Source: Branchiostoma lanceolatum | Lineage: Eukaryota; Chordata; Leptocardii; Amphioxiformes; Branchiostomatidae | Direction: 5' to 3' | Length of the DNA: 64,000 nucleotides | Assembly (NCBI RefSeq): GCF_035083965.1 | Contig: NC_089736.1 | Coordinates: forward strand, 2,926,001 to 2,990,000 | Shown: piece after piece, positions 1-13,200 of the stretch | Position numbering within the stretch: position 1 is the first letter of the stretch | Layout: each line of letters starts with the position of its first letter | Position numbers and translations under genes: made by a program | Notes under the pieces: generated by a model | The model's database searches: none | What the model was told of the DNA's origin: nothing | What the model saw: the letters and a program-made list of their open reading frames with translations, nothing else

Positions 1-3000
1 TCATTTCTAGCCAGTTTCTGACCAGAACAAGCCTCAAGCGATCATGCCACTATGAAATTTCCCCGGATACATTGCTGCGTGCCCTACTACCTCGCAAGGC
101 ACAAGGAGACAACCTATTGTCAATCTGTCGCAAATTCTACATGCACAGTTCTAGAAGTACACATTTCTTCTGTATGTATATTTGGGACAAGCTCAAAACT
201 TTGAATGGTTTTCTATCATTTTGCTTGCACAAAATCATCAAGTCCTCTGGACTTAAGCTCTCGAGACGCCTAAAGCATGTAATGATTTCAAATCGGATAC
301 AGTCAAACCTGGATCCAGCAACCACTCATGGGAGTGAGAAAATTGGTTGATAAGGACAGGTGGTTGCTCACGACAGGGTGGATTTAACTGTGTAAATTGG
401 ATGGGACTGTTTTAGGCCCGATTTACACCCACGTTTTTGAGTTGGAGTAGACTCAGGACTGTGCAAGGAGAACCCTAGACCACTCAAGTAGCGTTTTCTT
501 GTAGGAAAACTGCACTTGAGTAGCCCAAAGCTCCTCACACACAGCCCTGAGTTGACTCTGAAAACTTGTGTAAATCGGGCCATAATGTGGCTTGGTACTG
601 CAGGTGGTTGTGGCTGTGGCAAGTAGTTGCCTGTGCCAGGTGGTTTCCTGTAGCAGGTGGTTACCTGACCAGGTTTGACTGTATCTCCTTCTGTTGCAAA
701 TCAGGAAAGAACAGAACAATTTTCTGTTTTGAGAGGACAACTAAGTTTCTGTACACAGTGGGCATTCTAACGTTCCATGAGACAATGTACACAATTTACA
801 TATATTTATACATTCACAGTTTCTTACAAGATTAACAAATATGAACAGAATACTTAAACAGTAAAAACGAATATCGTATCATGATTGGATAACAATGCTG
901 CTCACAATTCTCCACAAATGCCGATTCTAATGGTTCAAGTATGCTATTCTACCTTAAATCTTATCCGATAATCTCTTATGCTTTCGAAAATGCAGAAAGT
1001 TTGTAATTTGAGCACGTACATGTACAGTATAAGGACAAAGCTCTATAGGTCATAATGTTGATAATAAATACACATAGCTACAAGCTTTCTGGAAGTTTAC
1101 AATAACCAAAAACAGCAAAGTCAGATCAAACATGTTCACAGAGAAATGTATGCTGAAAAATTATTCTGAGGATTGACTTTGGATTATTAAGCTACAAGAA
1201 AATAAGCAAGTATACTTCTTAAGTTATCATGACTATCAATTGCATTGTACAACTTAGCATTATACTGCTTATGTATTTCAGCAAAGTAGACATTTTCATT
1301 TACCATGATGGTCAAATATTGAACAGAAACTACATCCTAATTGACCATTTCCAGGCTGTACAACACTTTGAGTGATTCTTGCTGAAAATTAATTAAAAGT
1401 AAGACAGTATGTTTCTGTTTTATATCGAATTCTTATACATACTTTGAAAACTACAGGATAACTGATAAATATCACTGTGCGCATTCTATCGCAAATACTG
1501 AAATGGAAGGGCACCAAATCAAATACCGTAAGTTGCCTAATAGTTACATGAAATTCCCTATTCATATGCACAAGGAAACAAAAAGCCAGATTTTACCGTC
1601 TCTCATTGGTCCATGCACGACCTTGTATTGACCTTCACATGACCTTGTACATGTATTGACCTTCACACAGCAACTGACCGATGCTAAACACCTACATGCC
1701 CGTATTTGGAGTCAGTTGTACACATTCTTTTGTAAATATTAAAGAAATTCCTACAGGAGAACAAATGGCATCATACTGCACTGAAGCTTTCTGTACTTAA
1801 AGTTACAAATATCTTTTCTACAAGACAGTTAGTATAATATCATATGTGCCACAAGCTTTTTTCCAATAAGATAACAGATTTTAATCCAAATATGAAGTAT
1901 CGTGCTCACGTATTCCACAGTACGCTTCATATGCAAGATGTAGTTTCGCATGGATAACAGAAAGTTAACATAATGAAAAGTTGATGAAAACCCTTCAAGT
2001 TGTTTGGACCATACAGTACATTTCAAACATATACCATTCAAGTACCCCAGTCTATTTACAGCTTTAGCTGAAGTGAAAGGCAACAAAATTCGAATATTTG
2101 ACTTCTTTTTAGATTGGGCACACCATCTCTTTCTGGTAGATCTGGAGCAAAGCATGAGATGAAGTCTTGACTCGATTTCAAAGCTAAATCAAAGAACGGT
2201 GAACTAAATTTCTGGCAAGAAGACAGCTTATTCTCAAACAGAAAGAAGATAGTTCAGGTTTCAAGGAAAGCAATATAAGCTTGTCCCAGAACCTACCAGA
2301 AAGGAACAGTTCAAGTGACACTAAAAGAAGTTACTCTTCCAAATTCCAAAAACTGAATTCTGTTGCCTTTCACTATCATACAGTTTTAAAGTGGACCTAT
2401 ACATGTCATGGACTTGCACATATTTGATAGAGACATTGTATTAATGATGTTTGTACTAAAATTGTAGCAGTTGCAGATTTGATTAACCTTAAGAAAAGTT
2501 TTTAAGCTAGTAACACCGTCGAGTTTTGCAGTGTGTTTCTGGTGACAGTCTTATTTCAGTAAGATGTCTAAGATCGAATTCAAATATCACTACAGTGTCA
2601 TTTCAATAATCAATCTGAACACGGTTTCTGTTTATCATTGATTCATTGACTCGCGGAAAAAAAGGGGACATTTTCTACAAAGGTTTATGGTAATTTCCTT
2701 CTGTTGGAAAATTTAGTGGTGACATTTCTTACCCTGATCAAGCAATTCCACTGAAAAAATTTACTGACACCAAATGATTTTTCATCTCTGAATTACATAT
2801 CTACCATTACAGGCAGCTCTCTTATCAATACCATCTTTGGTTTTCTCTTTGCTGTGCAAGTTGTCCTGACTTTCTCATTTTACATGTCCTTCTTTAAATA
2901 TTTTCCCTCCTATTAGATGATAATCATGATCAAGACCCTGAAACACATCTTTAAACTAGACTGCGCAATCTCCAAGCAGATGTAAAACGCAAAATAACAT

Positions 3001-4223
3001 TTATCAAGCTCTTGATTCTGTGGAGCAAAAGACCTTTCTATATCTTATTGCCGGATGGTTCACTGATTTTGTTTGTTACTTTTCTTTAAAAGCTAAATAA
3101 AAAGAATTTAAAAAATCTCTTACTACATCTGTATGGAGATTGTGCACTGTGATCAGTGTAACAAATGCTGTGAATTCTTAAATATGGCATTGCTACATGT
3201 ACATGGAAAGGGTGATGATTCATATGTTTTGAGAACCAAAAATAACCTTAAGATTCCTACTAGATTCTGCATTGCAGCTTATTTCCTTCCAAGACATGAA
3301 GGACAACTTCTTAAAGGAGTCTTCCTTAACTCTACGACTTCCTTAGACTTAACACTAAGACTAAGTTCTTCCATTTACAGGACAATACTTATTACATGTA
3401 CTTACATGTACTGTCCACAGTAGGAAAAGTTAAAATCGTCACATTTCCTTCCACCTTTAGGCCACACCAATTTATTTTCTTGGTTCACGGATATCTTAAG
3501 GTGAAAATAAGACCGTTGTGGTCAGAAAGGAAACCAGGAACCAGGGCAGTTTGTGATCAATGGGAGAGATTTGAAGAAAGACTGATTGCAGCTGCCGGGT
3601 GTTCAGACCACTGCAGCAGCAGAACACAGTGGACTACTACAACTATGGTGAAAATATAGGCTCTACCAGGCTCCGCGGGATGGCTGGAAAAATAGTAGAA
3701 ATTGGCCCAATAGAGTGAATAGTGTGCCAAGGGAGTTAGCTACGGAGAGAGGGTCCAATCTGCCATCCATCGAATGGAACCTTACTGTATAGCGGACCTA
3801 CCCTGGATAGCGAAGTACAGCGGCTGATTTCTACTATTTTCCCAACGATCGGACGGAGCCTGGTAGAGGCTAGTGAAAATATACCAAGCAGACATCATGA
3901 AAGCAGAGGCCAGGGTGGAAAACTAGTCTAAATATGACTGTATTCACTCCATAATACCGAGTGCACCAAGGCAATGTTAAACCTGCTCTTCAGACGTTGA
4001 TTTCATTATGTTTTCCCAGTTAACCTTCTCCCTGCTGCCTAACTCTGTAACCAATAGGGAATTGGGAACCAAACGACTACTTCAGTGTGCTAGAGGTTAA
4101 GAATAATCATAATAAGTATAATTCTTAAGAATCAGAGAACCAACAAATCAAATTGGCGTGGCTTTAAGAAGGATGTGACTTCCTTATCACTAAAAGTCTT
4201 AAATACATGGGTCTAAGACGGAG
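1..4223. other. 3' flank of cyclin Y, no gene seen
   Basis: This AT-rich stretch follows the cyclin Y stop codon. I see no conserved coding exon on either strand; the open frames are short and look random or repeat-derived. Part of it is probably cyclin Y 3' UTR, but no polyadenylation site can be picked with confidence because AATAAA-like hexamers are frequent. It contains one foldback element near 3.66-3.87 kb. Confidence 0.6.
3657..3872. mobile_element. Foldback MITE, Mutator-like, copy 1
   Basis: The element starts and ends with inverted copies of TAGNCTCTACCAGG, continued inward by an inverted tract containing AATAGTAGAAATTGGCC. It is bounded by direct repeats of GTGAAAATA (3648-3656 and 3873-3881), a 9-bp target-site duplication that could be read as 11 bp. 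Two relatives lie at 57.24-57.43 and 57.61-57.78 kb. A 9-bp duplication with long inverted ends is typical of Mutator-like elements; the superfamily is inferred, as no transposase is present. Confidence 0.75.
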
Positions 4224-7200
4224 CTATGACAGAACTACCCTGCTCAGGCGGGGAGACATGTTTTCCGCGCTGACGGTCCGCTTCAGTTCAGGTTTGTTTC
4301 CTTCTTTCATCTTCTCTTCACATGCTCTGGAGGTAGCCTGGAAAACAACAAATCGAACGAACTTTAATTTCATTTATCCTTTCTTTAACTTTGCAGTTGC
4401 TCAAGACACTTGAATCTTCTTTGGATATGATGAAATTTGCAACAAAAACTATCTACAATTCAAAAACCATGACCAAAGCATGTCCAGAACATATCAATAC
4501 CGGAAGTCCTGCTGAAGTACTGTAGAAAGTTGCTAGGAGACCCATGACCTTGCTTTTCCCGAACCCTACTTACCTACCAAATATCATAAACTTAAGGTCT
4601 ATCCACACTTTCTCAAGTTATGCTGGAAACATATACAGCCACCAACCTACAAATAAAAAGCACTCAAAACATAACCTTCTTGGTGAGGTTATAACTATAC
4701 GCTAATGATAGACAAGCCCCAAAATTTAGGCACTTGACATCAGATCTTTCAAATGCAAGGCAAACAGTCTCTACCTCCTAGGCCATGGCATCAGAGAATA
4801 CAGGAAGAAGTTAGAGTAACCATCAATTCATTCCACCTCCAATCTCTGAGCCCTCTGACTTGAATATGCCAATACAAATTCTTTCCCCAACTGAAATCTT
4901 TCATCGACGATTGACAAGATTTCAGTAGGGAAAAGAAAGTAACCATCAGTTTCTCCCACCTCTAATCTCTGTGCCCTCTCCTTGCTGAGCTGCTCCACGG
5001 GAAAGATGAGGTCGTTGGCGTCGGCGAGGGAGCGCAGGTCAAAGTAGTACTTGGCGTAGACGCTGGAGGGGACGTTGATGTTGAACTGCAGCAGCTCAAG
5101 GAACTGTCGCTCCAGGGCGTTCCTGAGGAAAAAATATAATGGTTATCATAATGGTAAGGGTTTTTGCCCTAGAACCCAGGATGACAGGGCATCGAAAAGT
5201 TTTTGAGGTGGGAGTATGGATTAACACTGACTTTTCGTGTCAATCAATTTATATGATGTCCCAGTGTTTGGTATGAGATTTAAAAAAACAAAGGCAGCGT
5301 GTTTGGTTTTTTTTTGGGGGGGGGGGGGGGTACATGTGTATTGTGTATAATTACCAGGGAAACAGGGTGTTCTCTGGGTGTCCCCTGCAAAAGGAGGGTC
5401 TAATTCCTTTGTTTTCTTAGTGTTGGGCATCCAGATCTACAATGTAGAGGAAGCCTTGATGCCTAGCTAGCTAATAGCCTGGTAAAAGAGCTCAAGCAAG
5501 CAGGGATTTTTAACCTTAAGCACACTGGAATAGTCATTTGGCACCCTCCTCTGTGTTGATTACAGAGTAAGGCAGGAGGGAGAAGGTTAAGTTTGTAATA
5601 CTTACATGTCCTCCACCGTGATGTCTCTGAGGATCTGGCAGTAGTCGACATTCCACACTGCCTGGTCGTCCCAAACCTTTGACGCCAGCAGGATGGCACC
5701 CAGCACGATTCTCTTCCAGTTACACGGCGCAATGTCGATCTCAGCGTACGTCAGCAATCTTTCTAGATAAACCTGAGAAACAACAAATGAAAGTATTGTA
5801 CACATGAATCCTTCTGAAAAAAAATTCAGCAACCTTTCAAGGTAAACCTGAGAAAAAACCAACGTAAATATTGCACAGTCATGAATATTTCATAGTAAAT
5901 GAACCATTTTTGAACTTGACTTTCCTTTCCACAACCCCTACACACCTACCAAAAAATATGAAGATCCATCAAAGGTTTCTCAAGTTATACTCTTGACATA
6001 CATAAAGACCCACCCAACAGCTGGAGTAACCGAAAACATAATCTTCTCGGTGAAGATAATAAGGTAAAGGTAAAAGTACAATCATGTAGTTATCATCTGT
6101 GTCTAGGGCACAGTAAGGCAAGGCAGAGACCAACCCTCTGTCTGTGCAGGGCAAATATTTATCGACTGCCACCAGTGATGGAAAGGCTGAATTTCCCAAC
6201 ATTGTGTTCAATTGTCCTTGAAATTGGTTGTGAAATAGTGATTTATTGCAGAAGATAGATGTTTCAGGGCAGATCTTAGCACTCTTTTAAGGTAAACCTG
6301 AGAAACAACAAACAAAATTTGACAAAACCTGTATAAGCACTACGTTGTTAACTTTGTAAGTACATGTACTTGGAAATTCTTGAATGTTAACATTTCATAT
6401 GTGCATAAAATGCATGATACAATGTAAATATGAATGTCATTTTTAAACAATTGATTATGTGTGTAGCATATTGAATGTATTTTGCCCAGGGTTAGCCCTT
6501 AGAAATAGCCATCCGCTAGTTGGGCAACCCTGGCTTGTAACAACATGCTGAAACTAATAAACAGATAAATAGACGATAGAGAAATGCGAAACTTACCAAA
6601 GTAATGATGGCACACTCCGCAGTGAGCTGTGCAGCGCTGAACAGAGTTCTGATAAATCTGTAGATGTGTCTGTGTTCAGGCTCGATTGAATCATAGTTGT
6701 CTGGTACCGACTCCTTCTGGAAAACATGACAGTACATTTTAGAAACATGATAAACGTACAGATACGTCTGTACAGTCATCAACAATTTTACGACAGTCAC
6801 TGAAAAACAACTATCATTATGACTTAGTCTTCATAAAAGCATAAGCCATGTTGATTTGATTGTATGGATGACATCCTCTGGGAACCGCCGCAAAAATAAA
6901 ACTTAAGTTGTCTTCATTATGAAATCTATGTGGTCAGAAAGGTTGAACAAATGACTAAACACACACAGAATGGTATTCCAAATAATGGATTCCTGTTGGT
7001 AAGTGCTTTATTTTGTGTTCTATAGAGTACATTCTGTACATATAGCATCATTGCATTGGGTAAAATCATAAAAGAATCCTCTGTAGTCCACCAGACTTTT
7101 CAACACAGTTTTGTTGCAGTAATCTACAAGTACTTACTGTTAGAGGATGAAGCTTTTCATCAAATATGTCCAGAGTTTTGCAAATCTCTTCTTTGTCCCT

Positions 7201-10200
7201 GCGGAAGAATGGAAAAATAAAAATATCACAAAAGATGTTCCAACGCTTTCTAAAATGTGCTGTTGCATTGAATCTGACAGCTTTTCAAATGTTTTTTTTA
7301 CAAAATCTGAAATACACTTTGGATACTTACAACAACAATTTCTATTAAGAATTATTGTTGTAACTGCAAGAGATTAATTAGTTGAATGGATTTCACTACT
7401 TGTACTTCAATTACTTGCAAATTGATTGCAGTCGCAAATCTTAGATAAGAACAACTTGACTCACCTATTCTTTATGTGGTAGTAAATGGCAAGAGCAACA
7501 CTGAAAAGATACAATAGAAGGCTTAGCACAAATCATACTACATCACAGCAAAAAAGGAACATCTTTTATCTATTTTCTGTCATCTTTCTGTGACAACATT
7601 TGAAAACAAGATCTCTAATCTTTGCATTACCTTTTGCCATCATATTCATCCATTCATATAACATATAAATTATAATCCACATTGAAACTGGAAAGTAGTA
7701 AGTAGAGTCACAGTCAAAAGTGACCATTCAAGGGACTTGAACTTGAAGAAACTGGTCACAGTGGACAGGTGGCCATTACAGACAGGGTTCTTAATGCTTG
7801 ATGTGTCAATGGGTAAAATAATGCAAGGGACTGCCAAAGACTCACGACAGGGCACAGGTTTGATCACTAGTTTGTATGCACATGTACTTAGAATATTGTT
7901 ATAGCTCGTTATACTGTCTATGTCAAAATTCCATGATTGTAATGTCTTGACTTGTCATGTCAGCAGGGCTAGTCCTTTGTAATAACCACAGGCTAGTATA
8001 GTTGGGCAGCCCTGGCTGTGTGTGCTGAACAGCCAAACCAATATAAATAGTCAGTTATAGATAAATAGTACAGGTTCGACTGAACCTACATGTACACCGC
8101 AATGTCAAGTATTAAACAGTGAGGGGCTACATGTATGTAAGTTTCCAAACAAATAAACAGTCCTCACCACTTGAGGGTGTTTTTGAGGTTGGGTTGGCTG
8201 ACTGTGCTGTCGTCTATGTAGATAGTAGAACAGGAGCTGAACTTCTTATTCAGGTTGTTGGGCGATTCCTGTTGCTGGGAAGAGAATCCACAAATTCAGT
8301 CTAAAAGTCCATCAATTCAATATCCAGGACAATCTCCAAGCAGATCTATCGGTGGCAAGACGGTATCAAAAGGGCCAACGAGTATCCAAAAGGACTTTGG
8401 TGGCATTTTGGATACGGGTTGGCCCTTTTGATACTGTATTGCCTCCAATAGATCTACTTTGACATCATAGCCTGGGCACCATCCTTTGTAGTTACCACTG
8501 GCTGTCTTTCTGGTTAGCAAGTGAAACGAGAAAGCCAGCGGTAACTATGGAGGATGGTACCCAGGTTACCAACTCAAGAGCCTCTGAGATGAAAAATAGA
8601 TGCTTAATATCATACAATCGTTATTGATACAACAAAAGTACAGCGACTTTTCTACATAGATACAAACAAATAAGTGCATACAAATGTGTTTGTTGACATA
8701 AAATCATATGGGATAGAGCAACACATTGAAATGTAACGTGTTGTATATAGACATAACTAGGTGAAACCATTCATGTTCTATAGACATTGTCTGAAAAGGT
8801 TTCAGGCTTTGCAGCTCTCTGACTGCTACTGATGTTGAATGGCCAACATGCAGGATTGAAATTGATGTTTTGGGTTATAACAGATGAGCAAAACGATTGC
8901 AGTAACAGTGATATGACGACTGAATTATCCTTGTGAAATGTCAGCATAGCTCATGTGTGCACTTTAGGCCTGCTGAACTTTGTCTCATTTAGAAGCTATG
9001 AGAAGAAGTCAACTCTGATACAAAAACATATCTACTACAGTCATACAAAGGAGTATCTTGCTGAGTACATGTACATGTAGTCTCTATCATTCAGATGATC
9101 CCTCTGCATTTTTATTTTCTGCGCAGTAAATGATAGAAATTTGTAGTTGTTGAGTCACTATCTATTGAAATGTATGGTGCAGTTGAAAACAGAAATTTAG
9201 CTTTAACTTTTTACAAAATCATGAGAGTTGACATGATATAGATACCTGTAAATTTACCTCTGCTTACTCTTTTTGAACCTTTTTATGCTTTAGGCATTCA
9301 AGCTTCCATCTACAAATTTAAGTTTACTGACTTAAAATCTTTGCATGAACGGTTTCACCTAAGAACAAAAACATTATATATACATTGTAGCACCATACTT
9401 ACATGATTAATGTGATGATTGTTTCTTTTCTTCGAAGAATGGTGCACCAACAAACCATCTGGAAAAAAGCAGAGATTGTTCAAAGATATCTCTACACCAG
9501 TATACAGTACACAGCAGTATACATGTACATTGTACATGACTTGTGCAGAAGACAGCATTCTAGAGAGCTCGTATGGGTGTACATTAAAATATCTGCAATA
9601 TCCTAACAGATTTGGGAGCACATTTTTCACAACCATGATGAAACTATGTTTTAAGTAGCAGTCTAAACTAAGGCTACTTTAGTCCCTTTTTGTACCACAA
9701 CCTTAAGATACAGATAAGGTCAAGGTTAAACAAAGATAAGTAGACACACATAGCCTTTAGGGATGAGTCAATGTCAAGAATAGAAACTACTTGGATGCAA
9801 CTAAATGATAATAAATCTATATAATATAAACTTTTTGTTTTTTTGGATAAAAAATTAAAAGTCAACACAAACCTGATCTATGGTGGGAGGTTAGTTCTGA
9901 AAAACAAAATTGTTTAGGGATTAAAAAAGTAGGAAAAACTTAAATTATATTACAACTGGTGTAGTGAGAAACAACCTTAGGTATATGTATTAAATATTGG
10001 TTATCTACATTGCTAAACCTCCATTAAACGTCTATCCGCCAGTTTAAATATGCATAACCCTGCCACTTTGAAAATCATACATGTACAACTGTAGTACTTG
10101 AGAGATTTCTAGTGCCACACCCCCAGGTATACACGAATGCATTGAATTTGGACATGTTTTTCAAGGTGGCAGACATGTCAGTTGGCAGAATTACATGTAT

Positions 10201-13200
10201 GTCAGTTATGTAGCTTATACCTGTACCATGGAGGTTATATAATCTTTTAATGTAACATAATGGTACCAGTTTGCAAACATATTATCAATAGCACTACCAC
10301 TAGAGAGCATAGAAGTATTGCAAGTTATTGATGTATTGTTTGTATTTCAGACATTCAAACAATGTTTTGCGACAGTCACTGGCAAAAATCTATTACTGGA
10401 TTTAACAGGTCAAAATTTCTCTTCAAACTCCAACCCTTTGCAATTTCTCACTGAAAATCTGTCAAATTCTTACAAGAACCATGAGTATTTTCTTCCTACC
10501 ATCTCATGATTAAGAAAAAATTAAAGACACAAGTAATCAAGATTGAATGCATATCAACCAGCTGTGACTATATGTATTTACCTAGTACTTTTCCGTTGGG
10601 TGCAGTAGACTTCATGAGGAAGATAGTACTGGCTCGGGGGTGGTTGGACGGGTCCTCCTCATGGTCTGGAACAAACAAAAACATTTTCCTTGTCAGGACA
10701 AATCGGCATAAATTCACAATCTGAATCTGTATATATCTATCTGTATCTGTATAACCGCCCTTCGGTGCAACACACAGCTGGTTATATTACACAGAATGAC
10801 CTGTTACACCTAACCTTTGCACATCTACATTTGTACATGTAGCTGTAATCTTTAAAGCTACATGACATATATTATATTGAGAATGCCCCCACTGTACTTG
10901 GTGGTAATGAGTTTATCCAACCAACAATACATTGTAGCTGAAGGGAAAACTGAATTTTTGAACACCTCCGCCCCGGGTTGATCGACTGTGATCCTGATTA
11001 AAACCAGACATTAAAATTCATCTGTTGGGGTATAAAACTTGCATTCTTCAGTCGGGCATAATAAATATAGATAACAATGATACACTTGAAGGATTTAACG
11101 CACAAAAACTCTTCATCAATTAGCCACATATATTGGACAAATAAAGCTTACATCTGTCTTATAACCAGTAATAACATTAGAGAAGACAGGATTCCCAAAC
11201 TGCTTGTGGGTCCGTGGAGGGCAAATATTTATCGACTGACACAGTGATGGATCAGGCTGAATTTCCCAACATTGTGTTCAATTGTCCTTGAAATTGGTTG
11301 TGAAATAGTGAGTTATTGCAGATAGATGTTTCAGGGCAGATTTTACATAACCCTGGTTTTATGTTAGTGGCTCTCTGGAGAGAGTATCAACTTTCCTTTA
11401 TGAAGATACCTAAGTTTGACATATAACACCTTAACATAATAACTTACTAAGATAATACAAATGTAAGAACAAGTTGGAAAATCCTCGAATTGGGGTTTTA
11501 TGGACTTGCCTGGAGGCTTAGGAGGAATGAAGATTCTTTAATTTGTTTAAGCCTTTACCAGCTATTTTTTTGTTTACAAGTATACCTCTGTGACATTTTC
11601 TACAGAAGTGCATCATCTTTCACCCCAACTTCTGATTGGAGATGGACCAATTTGAAAGCTCAAATAAATCCTTACTTCTTCCTCGTGTTTGTTACTACAT
11701 GTATCTAGTAATATCGTGGGGAGTACTGTTTACATATGCTTGTCGTTGCTACAGTACAACATGTTCTTTATTGTCATGAAAACCCTTTTGATAGACGAGG
11801 AAAATGAGTGATTAAATAAACTACAGACACTTCTCCACCCCCCTCCCACCCCTTCATCACCAGCTACACAATCACCAGTCTGCCAATTTGAACAGATGCC
11901 ACTGATAACACCCCAACACTCTCCACTGATTGTCTGGCAAATACAGTAAGCCAGTCTGAACAGACTAATGATGGAAATCACACTACTGTAAATCCAGACA
12001 TTTCCGCTGTGGTTTTAGGTGGTAGTCATATGCAAAATTTTGAGGTCTGGCCAATGGACTATTTATGTTTGCGGCTTTTGCGGTGACCGTCTCATCGCAA
12101 ACTCAAGACCAACCAAAATGCTTGTTCTGTCTTCTCCCCAACTACCCCTGGGTTTCAACCACGATCTTAAAACCACCGCAGACACTCCATTTTCTCCCTA
12201 CCGCGAAATTAAATCCTGCAAACATAACTGCAGTTACAGTAGGCGTCTGCACAGACAAATGATGGAAATCACACTACCACCAGTAGAAGTGGCCCCCCTG
12301 GGGTGTACACTTGTTTTAACAGCATGAGCTCTGATGTGGCCCCCCTGGATGAGGGTTACTGTCTCTGCATGTAAGGTGACTAGGCAGCCTATTTCTATTT
12401 ATCATAATTTGTACGGAAAGCCGTCTGAATCTTTCAGAATGTCAAGATGGACTGACGCTTTCTAACTTTAACATTTTTTTCTCTCATTTGGGCAATGTTA
12501 AAATAACATTGTTGTTTGCAAGTAAGATAACATAACTTATATCAATGACAATATGGTAACAATAGATCTAATGCAAAAACGATGTCTGGCAAAGTAGACT
12601 TTCTAGACTTCCATCTAGACTACTTAATGGCAGACCGTAGCAACTGGAGGAAGAGGGTTGACTTAGTCCGAGCAACCCGCCCGACATGATGAATGTAAAA
12701 AAAGCTAGGTCTGGTGAATAAACCTCAGGAGGTGGATATAGCAGATCGAATCAAGATCATGTCATTCCTGTGCTTGGGTGAATCCAGATTTGCGAAGCTC
12801 GATAGACGGGGTCTAACTGGTTCAAGTCAAGATACATCTCTGTCATTTTATATCTGAGAAACTAGAAAGGAGCTTTCACCTCAAACTACACAGCGATAAC
12901 ACTATTAACAGCTCCATACTCTTCTCTTTGTAAAACTGGTCCAAGTCAAGATACATTTCTGTTATTTCACATCTGCGAAAGGAGCTTTCACCTCAAACTA
13001 CACAGCAATAACAGCTCAATACAACAGGACAATGTGATGTGCAAGTTGAATACTGCAAGGATAAATTTGATTCCGGCATCTATTCCTGTCTCGATGGGCC
13101 CATTCCCAGACAATGGCGGCAGATGGGGTATTGGAAATTTCATTTGCAGAAGGGTTTATCCAATTTGATTCTCCCTCAGTCAGGCTAGTTTCACAATCTC

